DNA of 64,000 nt, from NCBI RefSeq assembly GCF_000725285.1, contig NZ_CP007161.1, positions 2,208,213 to 2,272,212 of the forward strand, read 5' to 3'. The position numbers and the translations under genes are program-made. This DNA is from Virgibacillus sp. SK37. Lineage in GTDB: Bacteria; Bacillota; Bacilli; Bacillales; Amphibacillaceae. This document shows, one piece after another, positions 19,003 through 30,309 of this stretch (position 1 is its first letter; the number at the start of each line of letters is the position of its first letter). The notes beneath the pieces were generated by a model. That model saw nothing but the letters and a program-made list of their open reading frames with translations, was not told where the DNA came from and made no database searches.

Positions 19003-21033
19003 TTATTCACCTTCTTTATATGGAACTGTTTTATTTATAATAATATCGTCATCTCTCATAATTAAATACTCTGCTTCTTCTCCCGCTGCTATGACTAATG
19101 TGATTGTATCTTCATAGTCTTCTGTTATTGTTTCTTCTTTGTAGACATTGGAAATATCATTCTCGGCATCGTCTACATAAATTTTCACTGTCTGTTCTTG
19201 CTGTTCCTCGCCATCCTCTTTTGTTTCAGGTTTGAACGGGACTGTAAAAGATACAGATCGAGAAACAGGAGGTTTCTCTTCCGGTCCTGAGGAGATATAG
19301 ACAGTTACAGAGGATCCCTCTTCGACTTCACTACCTGCAGCAGGGTCTAGATTGATTACTTGCCCTTTAGGAATATTTTCATCATGCTTTTCTTCACGAT
19401 TAAAAACCATGTTAATACTCTCAAGGTACTTCTTGGCTTCCCCTTCTGTATAACCAGATAAATCTTTTAATCCTACTTTTTCAGGACCACTGCTAATCTC
19501 AAATATTACTTTTGTTTCACTTGGTACCACTTCTTGTCCAGGTGTAGGCTGTATTTGGTTGATTATTTCGCCAACAGGCTTATCTGAAGGTTTTTCATAG
19601 TCAATAACTTGTTCATATTCATTTTCCAAGAGCCGCTTAATTTGGTCAAAATCTCTCCCCACATAATCAGGGAAACTTACTTTTTCCTTACCTTGACTTA
19701 TATAAAGGGTTATTTCGGTCTCCTCTTTTACAGTTTTTCCAGGTTTTGGATCTGTCCTGACTACATGACCTTCTTCTACCTCATCAGAAAACATTAATTC
19801 TTTCTTCGGTTGGAGATTAATTTTTGCCAGCTCTTCTTCTGCTTCCCCTTCTCCCATATCAATCACATCAGGTACCGTTACGTCCTTGGGCTGAAAAAGG
19901 TCTGGTAAAAAGAACAAAGCCAGAATCCCGGAAGCCAGAAGAATAAACAAAAGTATACTGAAGCCTAACCACTTTTTCTTCTTGTTTTTTTTCTTCTTTT
20001 TCCCTTTATTTTTTTGCTTCATTGGTTTTGCATTTTTCTTACCAACTTTGCCTTTCTCCATACCTCCGATATGTTTCGTCGGTACCGTATCATCCCTTAC
20101 TAATGTATCTTGATTGGGCGACTGTTGAAGCTGATCATCCGTAATAATCGGGATAGCTTTAGTTTCTTCGCCAGCTTCAATCGGGGGTGAAAATATTTCT
20201 TCATTTAATTTATCAGGATCAAGAGCTGAGTCCAAGGCTACTTCCATGGCATAAACAGTGTCATATCGATGAAATGGATCTTTAGCAGTAGCTTGTAGGA
20301 CAATGTTTTCAACACTTTGTGGCACATCTGGATTGAATCTTTTCACAGGGGGCGTATCGCTCTGTAAATGCTTTAAAGCAATAGAGACAGGGGATTGCCC
20401 CGAAAACGGCAGCCTACCTGTTAATAACTCAAACAAAACAATCCCAATTGAATAAATATCTGATTTTTTGGTAGCCATGCCTCCTCTTGCTTGTTCAGGA
20501 GACAGATAATGTACAGAACCTAATATGGAATTTGTTTGGGTGAGAGAAGTAGCACTCAAAGCAATGGCAATTCCAAAATCAGTAACCTTCACTTGACCAT
20601 ATGTATTTATTAATATATTTTGAGGTTTAATATCTCGATGAACAATGTCATTTGCATGGGCGTGAGATATTGCCGCAGTAATCTGTTTCATTATATCCAA
20701 AGTTTCATGAACGTCCAAGGGACCGTAACGTTGGATGTACTCCTTTAATGTCATTCCATCAACATATTCCATTACCATATACAAAATATTGTCTTCCTCA
20801 CCAACATCATAAATATTGACAATATTAGGATGCGATAGGCTTGTCGCTGATTGAGCCTCTCTGTCGAAGCGCGCAATAAATTCTTCATCGTTAGCATATT
20901 CGAGACGTAATACTTTAATTGCTACATCTCTCTCTAGAATAAAGTCTCTTGCCAGATAAACATTTGCCATGCCACCCCCACCGATTGTCTCTTTAATCTG
21001 GTAGCGCTCGTTTAAAAGGTGGCCATTTAACAT
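19003..21033 (-). CDS. prkC: Ser/Thr protein kinase with PASTA repeats, PrkC
   Basis: 676 residues. An N-terminal eukaryotic-type kinase domain (about 1–270) has GGGGMANVYLA, HRDIKPQN and DFGIA. A Lys-rich juxtamembrane region and one membrane span (LGFSILLFILLASGILALFF, about 348–367) follow, then three extracellular PASTA repeats (about 375–580, each with PDVIG/PDYVG-like motifs) and a tail. PrkC senses muropeptides and controls germination and cell wall metabolism. Overlaps prpC by 7 nt, the phosphatase that reverses it. Confidence 0.96.
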   Translation of the reverse strand: MLNGHLLNERYQIKETIGGGGMANVYLARDFILERDVAIKVLRLEYANDEEFIARFDREAQSATSLSHPNIVNIYDVGEEDNILYMVMEYVDGMTLKEYIQRYGPLDVHETLDIMKQITAAISHAHANDIVHRDIKPQNILINTYGQVKVTDFGIAIALSATSLTQTNSILGSVHYLSPEQARGGMATKKSDIYSIGIVLFELLTGRLPFSGQSPVSIALKHLQSDTPPVKRFNPDVPQSVENIVLQATAKDPFHRYDTVYAMEVALDSALDPDKLNEEIFSPPIEAGEETKAIPIITDDQLQQSPNQDTLVRDDTVPTKHIGGMEKGKVGKKNAKPMKQKNKGKKKKKNKKKKWLGFSILLFILLASGILALFFLPDLFQPKDVTVPDVIDMGEGEAEEELAKINLQPKKELMFSDEVEEGHVVRTDPKPGKTVKEETEITLYISQGKEKVSFPDYVGRDFDQIKRLLENEYEQVIDYEKPSDKPVGEIINQIQPTPGQEVVPSETKVIFEISSGPEKVGLKDLSGYTEGEAKKYLESINMVFNREEKHDENIPKGQVINLDPAAGSEVEEGSSVTVYISSGPEEKPPVSRSVSFTVPFKPETKEDGEEQQEQTVKIYVDDAENDISNVYKEETITEDYEDTITLVIAAGEEAEYLIMRDDDIIINKTVPYKEGE

Positions 21034-21788
21034 AATGTTTCACCAACTTCCTCTGAATTGGGATCTGTAACAATTACTAGTGAAATATTATCTTCACCGC
21101 CACGTTCATTGGCAAGTTCTATCATCTCTTCTCCAATTTGACGAACTTCCTTAGAAGAACTCAAAAATTCACCAAGTTCAAGATCTGTTACTTTGTTTAT
21201 TAAACCATCGGAACACAATATAAGTATATTATCTTTTTGCCACTCCAGCGAACGCACAGATGGGATAATATCCTCCTCCGTACCAAGCGCCTTAAGCAAA
21301 ACATTTTTACGTGGGTGGTGTTCCGCTTCTTCCTTTGTAATTTGTCCTGAGCGAACTAACTCATTTACTAATGAATGGTCTTCTGTCAATTGTCTTAAAA
21401 TATTGTCCTGCAGTAAATAGCAGCGACTATCTCCAATATGAGCTATAGTCATAAATTCCTTCGAGCAGATGGCGATTACTACTGTTGTCCCCATCCCTCT
21501 ACATTCTTCTTTTTCAATTGCTTTCTTGTAAATAGATTTATTAATGTCTGAAATAGCGCGTGATACCCACTCTTCTGCTTCCTGAGGAGAGGTAAGCTTA
21601 TCACATTGTTCCCACTTCTCCTTTAATAAATCGGTGGCCATCAGGCTTGCCACATCACCCGCCTGATGTCCGCCCATGCCATCTGCTATAATAGCGAGAA
21701 GCTGCTTGGAGGGGTTATAGAAAACACCACCGGAATCTTCATTATGGTTCCTAACCTGTCCTTTATCTGTCAGAAATTGTCCTTCCAT
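21027..21788 (-). CDS. prpC: PP2C-type protein phosphatase PrpC (Stp)
   Basis: 253 residues. A manganese-dependent phosphatase that removes phosphates placed by PrkC. Metal-binding motifs are NEDSGG (about 17), IADGMGGHQAGDVAS (about 35), AHIGDSRCYLL (about 117), SDGLINKV (about 192) and EDNISLVIV (about 231). The stop overlaps the prkC start, giving a fixed ratio of kinase and phosphatase. Confidence 0.96.
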   Translation of the reverse strand: MEGQFLTDKGQVRNHNEDSGGVFYNPSKQLLAIIADGMGGHQAGDVASLMATDLLKEKWEQCDKLTSPQEAEEWVSRAISDINKSIYKKAIEKEECRGMGTTVVIAICSKEFMTIAHIGDSRCYLLQDNILRQLTEDHSLVNELVRSGQITKEEAEHHPRKNVLLKALGTEEDIIPSVRSLEWQKDNILILCSDGLINKVTDLELGEFLSSSKEVRQIGEEMIELANERGGEDNISLVIVTDPNSEEVGETLC

Positions 21789-21863
21789 CCTTTCACCTCT
21801 TTTAACTTCAGGTTTATTTACTACGATTATGACATACTTTTTAATTAAAATGTAATCGTTCTA

Positions 21864-23213
21864 TTATGTTGTCCTTATTAAACGGGTTAAAAAGAAACCA
21901 TCGGTATTGAAGTTTTGGGGAAATAATTGAAATCCATATTGCGAAATCCCTTCAGACTCTTGTACAGACCTTGGCAAATCAGAAAAGAACTCCGGATCTA
22001 CCTGGAAATTAACATGCTCTTTTAAAAATTTTTTAACTACAGTTTCATTTTCTTCGGCATCCACCGTGCAGGTACTATAAACTAACAATCCATTTCGCTT
22101 TAGCAATGGAGCGACACTATTTAATATAGATAATTGAATATCAGCTAACCTTTTAACATCCTCTTCTGCTTTATGATACTTTATTTCAGGCTTCCCCCGT
22201 ATAACTCCGAGACCTGAACAAGGTGCGTCAACTAATATTCGATCAAAGGATTCCAGTTCATATTGATCCTGCAGCTGTCTGGCATCAGCCTGCGATGTAT
22301 TAATTATATTTAATTGTAATTGCTCAGCTTTTTGGTCAATTAGCTTTGTCTTCTTTTTATGCAGGTCATGTGCATAGATGGTTCCTTTATTCTCCATTTT
22401 CTCAGCAATATGTGTAACTTTTCCTCCAGGCGCACTGCAAGCATCTAGAACAGTCAAACCTGGACTAACGTTTAGCATTTCTGCAGCCAACATAGAACTT
22501 TGATCTTGGATGGTAACATAGCCTTGCTTAAATAGATCTGTTTGTAAGATGTTCCCTTTTATTATAATAATTCCTTGTTGGGAAAGTGTTGAAGCCTGGA
22601 CCTCAAATCCCTGATCAGTAAGAATACGTAACGCTTCCTCGCGTTTTATTCTCAAAGGTTGTATACGTATGGCTGTTAGTTTGCGAGTAACATTCATTTC
22701 ACACATCGCTTTTGTTGTTTCATAGCTGTATGTCCTTAACCAACGCTTGACCAACCACTCCGGATGGCTGGTTTCTACCGAAATCCTGATGGCTGGATCC
22801 TGTATTTGTTCTGTATTAGGGACCCCTTGCCGCTGAATGTTTCGTAACACTCCATTGACAAAGGACGAAACCCCTCGATGTCCTCTTCGCTTTGCAATTT
22901 CAACAGCTTCATGAATAATAGCATGATCTGGTATTCTATCCAAAAAAACCATTTGATATAAGGACATTCTTAAAAGTGCTTTTACCCAAAAGTCGAGCTT
23001 CTTTTTTGAATCTACAAATTTTGATAGGAAATAATCTAGAGTAATTTGGCGCTGAAGTGTTCCATATACAATTTCTGTTAATAACCCCTCATCTTTCGGA
23101 TTAAGTTTTTTGGATTTAAGCTCTTGGTTCACGAGAAGATGGCTAAAACTTTGGTCCTTTTCTATTCTTAAAAGTATATCTAATACTGCATCTCTTAATT
23201 GATAATTACTCAT
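21864..23213 (-). CDS. rsmB: 16S rRNA m5C967 methyltransferase RsmB
   Basis: 449 residues. An N-terminal NusB-like RNA-binding domain (about 1–140) is followed by an AdoMet-dependent methyltransferase domain with DACSAPGGKVTHIAE (about 258) and the catalytic DAPCSGLGVIRGKPEI (about 327), then STCTVDAEENE with the second Cys. It starts 1 nt after the fmt stop, consistent with a priA–fmt–rsmB cluster. Confidence 0.95.
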   Translation of the reverse strand: MSNYQLRDAVLDILLRIEKDQSFSHLLVNQELKSKKLNPKDEGLLTEIVYGTLQRQITLDYFLSKFVDSKKKLDFWVKALLRMSLYQMVFLDRIPDHAIIHEAVEIAKRRGHRGVSSFVNGVLRNIQRQGVPNTEQIQDPAIRISVETSHPEWLVKRWLRTYSYETTKAMCEMNVTRKLTAIRIQPLRIKREEALRILTDQGFEVQASTLSQQGIIIIKGNILQTDLFKQGYVTIQDQSSMLAAEMLNVSPGLTVLDACSAPGGKVTHIAEKMENKGTIYAHDLHKKKTKLIDQKAEQLQLNIINTSQADARQLQDQYELESFDRILVDAPCSGLGVIRGKPEIKYHKAEEDVKRLADIQLSILNSVAPLLKRNGLLVYSTCTVDAEENETVVKKFLKEHVNFQVDPEFFSDLPRSVQESEGISQYGFQLFPQNFNTDGFFLTRLIRTT

Positions 23214-24155
23214 TTAGTGTCCCATCACCTTACCTTGTTTTATTCGATCCATCGACCCCTGCAAATATTCTTTTACAGTCATTCTTTTTTTGCCTGCTGG
23301 CTGAATCTCAGTAACTTTTATTCCTTTATTATCGCCACAAACTACGATAAAAGCTTCGTCACTTACTTTCGATATAATTTCACCTGGTTGCCCTTCATAT
23401 AAAGAGTCATCCATTTGTGCCCACCATATCTTCATTATTTTTCCTTCGTAGGTAGTAAAAGCTACTGGCCATGGATGTAACCCACGAATATGGTTGTATA
23501 TTTCCCTGTTTCCTTTTGTCCAATCTATTTTTTCCTGTTCTCTTGTTATATTCCTTGCAAAAGTAGCTTTAGCTTCTTCCTGTTTTATTGGGGTTAATTC
23601 ATTTGAGAATAAACGTGGCAAACATTCTACTAATAACTTTGCACCCGTCTGTGATAATTTATCATGCATAGACCCAACATGGTCTTTCTCTTCAATGATC
23701 ACAGAGCGTTGCATTAATATATCACCAGCATCCAATTTTTCTGCCATATACATAATAGTAATACCTGTTTCTTCTTTTCCTTGCATGATTGCATAATGGA
23801 TTGGCGCGCCTCCCCTTAATTCAGGAAGCAAAGACGCATGGACATTAATACATCCAAACTTTGGTGCATCCAACAAAGCTTTTGGAAGTATTTGTCCATA
23901 GGCTGCTGTTACGATAAGATCTGGCTGGTAGTCAAGAATAGCTTCATAATTATGCATTAGTTTTTCCGGCTGAAATACAGGGATACCATATTTCTCTGCT
24001 TCTGTCTTTACTGGTGGAGGGGTGATGACCTTTTTTCTGCCTTTCGGTCTATCCGGTTGGGAGACAACAAGAACCACTTCATACTCTGAATCTATAACTG
24101 ATTTTAGAACAGGTACTGAAAAATCAGGTGTACCCATAAATACTATACGTTTCAT
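23214..24155 (-). CDS. fmt: Methionyl-tRNA formyltransferase
   Basis: 313 residues. Formylates initiator Met-t[20 protein letters not shown], the formyl-THF site [16 protein letters not shown] (catalytic Asn/His) and DAGDILMQ are diagnostic; the C-terminal domain binds tRNA. B. subtilis has the deformylase gene (def) between fmt and priA; here the 42-nt gap has no such gene. Confidence 0.97.
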   Translation of the reverse strand: MKRIVFMGTPDFSVPVLKSVIDSEYEVVLVVSQPDRPKGRKKVITPPPVKTEAEKYGIPVFQPEKLMHNYEAILDYQPDLIVTAAYGQILPKALLDAPKFGCINVHASLLPELRGGAPIHYAIMQGKEETGITIMYMAEKLDAGDILMQRSVIIEEKDHVGSMHDKLSQTGAKLLVECLPRLFSNELTPIKQEEAKATFARNITREQEKIDWTKGNREIYNHIRGLHPWPVAFTTYEGKIMKIWWAQMDDSLYEGQPGEIISKVSDEAFIVVCGDNKGIKVTEIQPAGKKRMTVKEYLQGSMDRIKQGKVMGH

Positions 24156-24197
24156 ATTTAACCCACTTTCTGTATATCCGGTTTTTGCGGTACTATT

Positions 24198-26606
24198 TTA
24201 CATTAAATGATATGGCTGCATATCGATAGAAATAAATAGATCCTCTTTTCGCATTTCATCAGAAAATTGTTCCAGAATTTTGTTTAAGTAAAAACGTAAT
24301 CTTGGTTCATTTTTATATTTTATCATGCACTGATAACGATATCTATCTTTCATACGAGGAATAGGGGATGGCGTTGGTCCTAAAATCACTGTATTATCAT
24401 TAACAACTTTCTGTAATAACTGAACAATGTTCTGAGTTGTTTGTGCTGTTTTAACCTTATTTTGGTGTGACACTGTTACTAATGCCAAGTAGTAATAAGG
24501 CGGATACTGAAAGGTTTTCCGCATCGTCATTTCGTTTTTATAAAATGTCTGGAAATCATATTGACTTGCCAACTCAATACTATAATGGTCCGGTGTATAT
24601 GTCTGTACAATGACTTCCCCTTCTAAGGAATGCCTTCCCGCCCTGCCACTTACTTGTGTAAGTAGCTGAAAGGTTTTTTCGGATGAACGAAAATCAGGTA
24701 AATGTAACATGGAATCTGCAGTTAGAACTCCCACTAGGGTAACATTTTCAAAATCGAGTCCCTTTGCAATCATTTGAGTTCCTAATAATATGTCCGCCTC
24801 TTGTTTTGCAAACTTCCCTAGCAGTTTTTCATGGGACCCCTTTTGTCTCGTTGTATCAACATCCATCCGAATGATGCGTGCTTCTGGTAGAAGTTGAGTT
24901 AAAGCTTCTTCTACACGCTGCGTTCCCGTACCAAAGTAACGAATTAAATCACTCTCACATTCAGGACATACAATAGGCATAGGCTCTTCATAAGAGCAAT
25001 AATGACATTTTAAATGATTGGTGTTTTTATGATACGTTAATGCGATGTCACAATGCGGACATTCTTTTACATGGCCACAATCACGGCACATTACAAAAGT
25101 AGAATAACCCCTGCGATTTAAAAGCAATACAATTTGCTCGTTTTTTTGCAGTCGTTCCTCCATCTTCTGTTTTAATTGTCTGGAAAACATTGTACGATTA
25201 CCTGCATGAAGTTCTTTTCTCATGTCCACAATTTCAACTTGTGGCATGCTTTGTTCGTTTGTCCGCTTGCTAAGTGTAAGAAGTTTGTAAACTTCCTTTT
25301 TCGCCCTAGCGAACGATTCAAGAGTAGGGGTTGCACTGCCTAGCACAACAGGACACTTATGTGTTTCGGCACGTCTAATTGCTACATCCCTTGCATGGTA
25401 TTTTGGCTGGTCCTCTTGTTTATATGTTGTTTCATGTTCTTCATCAATAATAATTATCCCAATATTTTCGAAAGGAGCAAATATTGCGGACCTGGCGCCA
25501 ACTACTACTTTAACTTCTTTTCTCTGAATCTTTCTCCATTCGTCGTATTTCTCACCTTTAGATAATGCACTATGCATAACTGCGACGTTTGAACCAAACC
25601 TTCCTTTAAAGCGTCTCACCATTTGAGGGGTAAGCGCAATTTCTGGAACTAAGACGATTGCTTCCTCACCTTTGTTAATTACCTTTTCGATTGCCTGCAA
25701 ATAAATTTCTGTTTTACCACTGCCTGTTACTCCATGTAATAAAAATACTTCATGTGATTTTTTTTCAATACTTTTAATAATAGGGGTAATCGCTTTTTCT
25801 TGTTCTTCCGTTAATGTCAAAGCTGTTGTAGGCTTAAAATCATTCTCATTATACGGGTTTCTGTATACTTCTACGGAATATGCTTCCAGTAGTGATTTAT
25901 CCATCAAAGGTTTTAACGTGGAAGCTGTAGTTCTTATCTTTTTCAAAAGTTCCTGCCTCTCTATCGGCTCTGGATACTCAGTAAAATGCATTAACAGCTG
26001 ACGTTGCTTTTTAGCATTTTTAGACATATCAACAAGTATTTCTTCTAAATAAGCAATATCTTTTGCAGGTTTTATCATGCTTACATGTTTCTTAGTGATT
26101 TTTGACTTAACAAGATAATTTACGAATACCTCTCCTTCTTGTATAGCCTTTTGCAATTGATAATAACTAATAGATGAGTTTTCAAATTCTTCATATGGTA
26201 ACGCATCTCTACCTGCAAATAGAAACTCTAATGGGTCAGGCAATCTCTCTCTAGTTGCTCGGATCAATTCTTTCTTGTACTGTGCTTTCAAAACTTGGGG
26301 TAGCATCGCTTGCAAAGCAGTAATATAGAAACTAACACTGTCCTTAGCAACCCATTTTCCAAGCTTTAATAGTTCTTCTGTTAAAACAGGCGTTATATCC
26401 AATACCCCATCTATTTCCTTTAATTTGTCGAGGTTCGTGTCATTCGTTTTTCCGACTACAAAACCCATCACTTTTCTTGGTCCAAATGGCACAGTAACAC
26501 GCATCCCTATTTGGAGTATATCAGCGTACTTTTCTGGTATGAGATAATCAAAGGTTTGGTTTATTGCTTTAGATGGTACATCGACAATCACTTTAGCTAT
26601 ATTCAA
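24198..26606 (-). CDS. priA: Primosomal protein N' (PriA helicase)
   Basis: An 802-residue 3'–5' helicase that restarts collapsed replication forks. The N-terminal DNA-binding domain begins NIAKVIVDVPSKAINQTFDY. The helicase core has GVTGSGKTEIY (Walker A, about residue 292), DEEHETTYKQ and a zinc-binding cluster of Cys pairs (CRDCGHVKECPHCD, CHYC, CPEC). The start is a TTG at 26606 whose TG overlaps the coaBC stop (TTGA); AGGATGA lies upstream. The coupling suggests co-expression with coaBC. Confidence 0.96.
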   Translation of the reverse strand: MNIAKVIVDVPSKAINQTFDYLIPEKYADILQIGMRVTVPFGPRKVMGFVVGKTNDTNLDKLKEIDGVLDITPVLTEELLKLGKWVAKDSVSFYITALQAMLPQVLKAQYKKELIRATRERLPDPLEFLFAGRDALPYEEFENSSISYYQLQKAIQEGEVFVNYLVKSKITKKHVSMIKPAKDIAYLEEILVDMSKNAKKQRQLLMHFTEYPEPIERQELLKKIRTTASTLKPLMDKSLLEAYSVEVYRNPYNENDFKPTTALTLTEEQEKAITPIIKSIEKKSHEVFLLHGVTGSGKTEIYLQAIEKVINKGEEAIVLVPEIALTPQMVRRFKGRFGSNVAVMHSALSKGEKYDEWRKIQRKEVKVVVGARSAIFAPFENIGIIIIDEEHETTYKQEDQPKYHARDVAIRRAETHKCPVVLGSATPTLESFARAKKEVYKLLTLSKRTNEQSMPQVEIVDMRKELHAGNRTMFSRQLKQKMEERLQKNEQIVLLLNRRGYSTFVMCRDCGHVKECPHCDIALTYHKNTNHLKCHYCSYEEPMPIVCPECESDLIRYFGTGTQRVEEALTQLLPEARIIRMDVDTTRQKGSHEKLLGKFAKQEADILLGTQMIAKGLDFENVTLVGVLTADSMLHLPDFRSSEKTFQLLTQVSGRAGRHSLEGEVIVQTYTPDHYSIELASQYDFQTFYKNEMTMRKTFQYPPYYYLALVTVSHQNKVKTAQTTQNIVQLLQKVVNDNTVILGPTPSPIPRMKDRYRYQCMIKYKNEPRLRFYLNKILEQFSDEMRKEDLFISIDMQPYHLM

Positions 26607-27811
26607 TTTATTTCATCCTTCATATCACGATAAATTAGATTCAGGATATGCTTTGCAACTTCTGCCTTGGTGGCCAGTTCAAGTTCATCTATCTGCTGAT
26701 GTTTATTAATGTATGTAACAACATTTGTATCACCTTCAAAGCCTGCTCCCTCTTCTGATACATTATTCACGACGATGGAATCAAGATTTTTCCTTTCGAG
26801 TTTATCGATACCATATTCAATCGGTTTAGAGGTTTCAGCAGCAAAACCAACAAGGAATTGTGTTGTCTTCTTTTCACCAAGAGAAAGAAGAATATCTTTT
26901 GTTCGTTCCATTTCCACATGCCATTCTCCCGGCTGCTTTTTCATTTTATCGTCATAAATTACTTTGGGGCGATAGTCAGCCACTGCTGCCGCTTTAATCA
27001 CAATATCACTTGTATCAAAGTGGTGATGCAAAGCTTCATACATATCTTCAGCAGAGATAACATCTATTCGCTTAATTGAGGGATTTTTTATAGAAAGACC
27101 ACACGGACCTGCTACAAGGGTGACATCTCCGCCAGCTTCTGCAGCAGCTTCAGCCAAAGCAAAGCCCATCTTGCCAGAGGAACGATTACTGAAAAAACGG
27201 ACTGGATCAATAATTTCTCTTGTTGGACCAGCTGATATTAAAATTTTCTTTCCGACAAGAGGTTTAAGCCGATTCTGGTGATTTTCTATAGCTTTAATAA
27301 TGCTTTCAGGTTCTTCCAGTCTTCCCTTTCCAACATATCCACAAGCTAAATATCCAGCACCAGGTTCAATAAAATGATAGCCCCATCCCTCCAGCTGTTG
27401 CATGTTTCGTTCAACTGCAGGATGTGCATACATGTTTACATTCATTGCTGGAGCAATATAAATTTCAGCCTGAGTTGCCAACATGGTAGTTGAAAGCATA
27501 TCATCTGCAATTCCATTGGCGATTTTTCCAATGATATTAGCGGTAGCCGGAGCCAACAATGCTATATCTGCCCAATCAGCAACATCTATATGCGCAATTT
27601 TTTCAGGATCCTTCTCATCAAATGTATCTACATAGACCGGGTTTCTCGATAACGCTTGGAACGTGAGTGGCGAGACGAATTTGGCGGCATGCTCTGTCAT
27701 CATTACTTTAACATTGGCACCTCGCTGAGTTAATTGACTTGTTAATGCACATGCTTTATATGCAGCAATACCTCCTGAAACTCCAAGTAAAATATTCTTC
27801 CCATTTACCAT
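26603..27811 (-). CDS. coaBC: Phosphopantothenoylcysteine synthetase/decarboxylase
   Basis: A 402-residue bifunctional enzyme of coenzyme A synthesis. The N-terminal flavoprotein decarboxylase (about 1–185) has LLGVSGGIAAYKAC, APAMNVNMY and GYLACGYVGKGRL with the catalytic Cys. The C-terminal synthetase (about 190–400) starts at KKILISAGPTREIIDPVRF. I chose the ATG at 27811 (MVNGKNILLG) with AGAGGGG as the ribosome site; the longer frame to 27946 has no family similarity. Next to priA and rpoZ as in B. subtilis, except that repeat B separates it from rpoZ. Confidence 0.95.
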   Translation of the reverse strand: MVNGKNILLGVSGGIAAYKACALTSQLTQRGANVKVMMTEHAAKFVSPLTFQALSRNPVYVDTFDEKDPEKIAHIDVADWADIALLAPATANIIGKIANGIADDMLSTTMLATQAEIYIAPAMNVNMYAHPAVERNMQQLEGWGYHFIEPGAGYLACGYVGKGRLEEPESIIKAIENHQNRLKPLVGKKILISAGPTREIIDPVRFFSNRSSGKMGFALAEAAAEAGGDVTLVAGPCGLSIKNPSIKRIDVISAEDMYEALHHHFDTSDIVIKAAAVADYRPKVIYDDKMKKQPGEWHVEMERTKDILLSLGEKKTTQFLVGFAAETSKPIEYGIDKLERKNLDSIVVNNVSEEGAGFEGDTNVVTYINKHQQIDELELATKAEVAKHILNLIYRDMKDEIN

Positions 27812-28039
27812 ATTTAGACCCCTCTCACCTGTAAATAATCTACTATATTTATACCATACAATATAGCATAAATGATAAATACTTACGTTTAAACATATAC
27901 AAACTCTTTTTGTTATAACTAGATTCAGCCGTTTTATGCCGAGCAAGAAATTCCCTTGTTAGCGACAAGCTTAATAGAGATAAAAATTATAATCAATTGT
28001 TTTACTAAATTAAGGGTTCTACTGCAAATGTTAGGGTAC

Positions 28040-28728
28040 AAACGTACTTTGTTCATTCATAGTTGAGTAAAATGCGAACTAAAGTATATCTCATTTTAAG
28101 GGAGCGGATGGACCCATTGATTTCCGCTTTAGTGGGACGCTTTCCACCGGCAGGAGTCGCGGGCCAACAGGATAAAGAAAGCTTCTAAGAGAAACATCGC
28201 ACGATGAAAAAGTGTTAACTTTTTCGAGGACGTTGGTCATGCAATCGTTGCCACAAATGTTTTCGGTGGGACGAGTTAGCGCAAACGGTCTTTGATGGGG
28301 CGAGTTAGCGCAGCCCCAGTCCCAGGACGTGGCGTTCTTAGATTGCCCCCTTCCGCCCCAATCAATTGATATGGTACATTTAATTTAATAATATATTTTT
28401 CATTGACGTAAAAATTAGACCTTAGCGAAGGAAAATACGTAGACTTCTGGGAGATGAGGCATAGGTGAGACCCCGGAACGCGTTATAGTGGTTGGAAGGC
28501 TAAAGTTGCGACGTCGTGTCGCAATGCCTTCATGACCAACATCGTGTTGGCCCGAGACTCATCAGCCGCCCCCGAAAAGCGCAGTATTTTCCGTAGCGGT
28601 GGTGTAACCAAACTCAATAATTCAGCAAGCTTTCCAGCATGAAAGTTAATTTTCCTATTCTAAACAAGTTAGTATGCAGTTTATCTATTTTACGAATCAT
28701 TGAATAACCACAACATATATATTAGAAC
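28040..28728 (-). repeat. Terminator-linked palindromic repeat, copy B
   Basis: A non-coding element of about 690 bp. On the minus strand it starts GGTTCTAATATATATG after the rpoZ terminator and ends TTTTACTCAACTATGAATG. Inner palindrome arms are near 28130 (GGGACGCTTTCCACCGGC) and 28570 (GCCGCCCCCGAAAAGCG). It carries extra inserts absent from copy A, including two tandem GACGAGTTAGCGCA-type units near 28270–28320, the second forming a TGGGGC…GCCCCA hairpin that recurs in copy C. No reading frame is shared between copies. Confidence 0.8.
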
Positions 28729-28737
28729 CAAATTAAG

Positions 28738-28767
28738 AAACCCCTCGTCTAGCCAACGATGGGGTTT
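28738..28767 (-). terminator. rpoZ terminator
   Basis: Stem AAACCCC-TCGT…ACGA-GGGGTTT with a 7-nt loop, about 75 nt past the rpoZ stop. The T-tract on the minus strand is short and interrupted (CTTAATTT). Repeat B begins immediately after. Confidence 0.75.
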
Positions 28768-28840
28768 ATAGAACAATATTCATTTAGTTTGGAAAGAAGC
28801 ATGTACATCAAGCAAGTACAGCCTCTCACTATGTCAAGCT

Positions 28841-29052
28841 CTACTCTACATCTGTTTTTTGTTCACCCGCAAGCGTAAGCTTCTCTGCAAGTATTTCTTC
28901 CAGGGCCATCCCTACATATTTATGTGAGAATGGATGGTCTACTAATGGGTTCTTTGTCTCACTCATTTGTCTTGCCCTCTTAGCAGATAAAGTTACTAAC
29001 GTGTACTTTGAATTAATTTTCTCTTGAAGAGCATCAATCGATGGTTCTAACA

Positions 29053-29053
<1 letters not shown>
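28841..29053 (-). CDS. rpoZ: RNA polymerase omega subunit
   Basis: 70 residues. Omega helps assemble RNA polymerase around beta-prime. [28 protein letters not shown] and [13 protein letters not shown] match the family. The start overlaps the gmk stop by 1 nt, as in the conserved remA–gmk–rpoZ unit. Confidence 0.95.
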
Positions 29054-29960
<907 letters not shown>

Positions 29961-30265
29961 ATTTGCTCCCCCTAACTACAATGTCTCTCATTATACTACA
30001 AAAAGCATTCATTAAAAAAGTATATCATACTTATCTTCATTACCAAATTGCACTTAGCACAAATGGAAGTGTTCATCCAAATTAGAAAACAGTGTGATGT
30101 CATGCTGTCATGTCTATTTATTTAATTATACCTATGAAAGACTTAATTGAAAACTTTTTTATGTAGATAGGTGTAATACAAAGATGGGAAGGGATGTAGA
30201 CACTGGAGAAAATATGCCTAATTAGTATAAGGTTTATCTAAATTGAAATTTGTAGTTCCCAAACG
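29961..30265. other. Intergenic region upstream of remA
   Basis: AT-rich, with no conserved reading frame. A TATAAT on the minus strand (29995–29990) is a possible remA -10 element, but its -35 partner is poor. No remnant of a yloC/yicC gene is recognisable. Confidence 0.45.
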
Positions 30266-30296
30266 AAAAATCCCCTGCTCTTAGTGCAGCAGGAGA
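30266..30296 (-). terminator. Terminator of the calcium ATPase gene
   Basis: On the minus strand a stem TCTCCTGCT…AGCAGGGGA with one mismatch is followed by five T. It lies just after the ATPase stop. Confidence 0.8.
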
Positions 30297-30309
30297 CTTT
30301 TCTTAGCTA

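Noticed and set aside
15769-28728. Group IIC intron as an explanation of the terminator-linked repeats
   Set aside because: Terminator-adjacent insertion fits, but there is no reverse transcriptase gene, no recognisable domain V, and the elements are palindromic with inverted ends.
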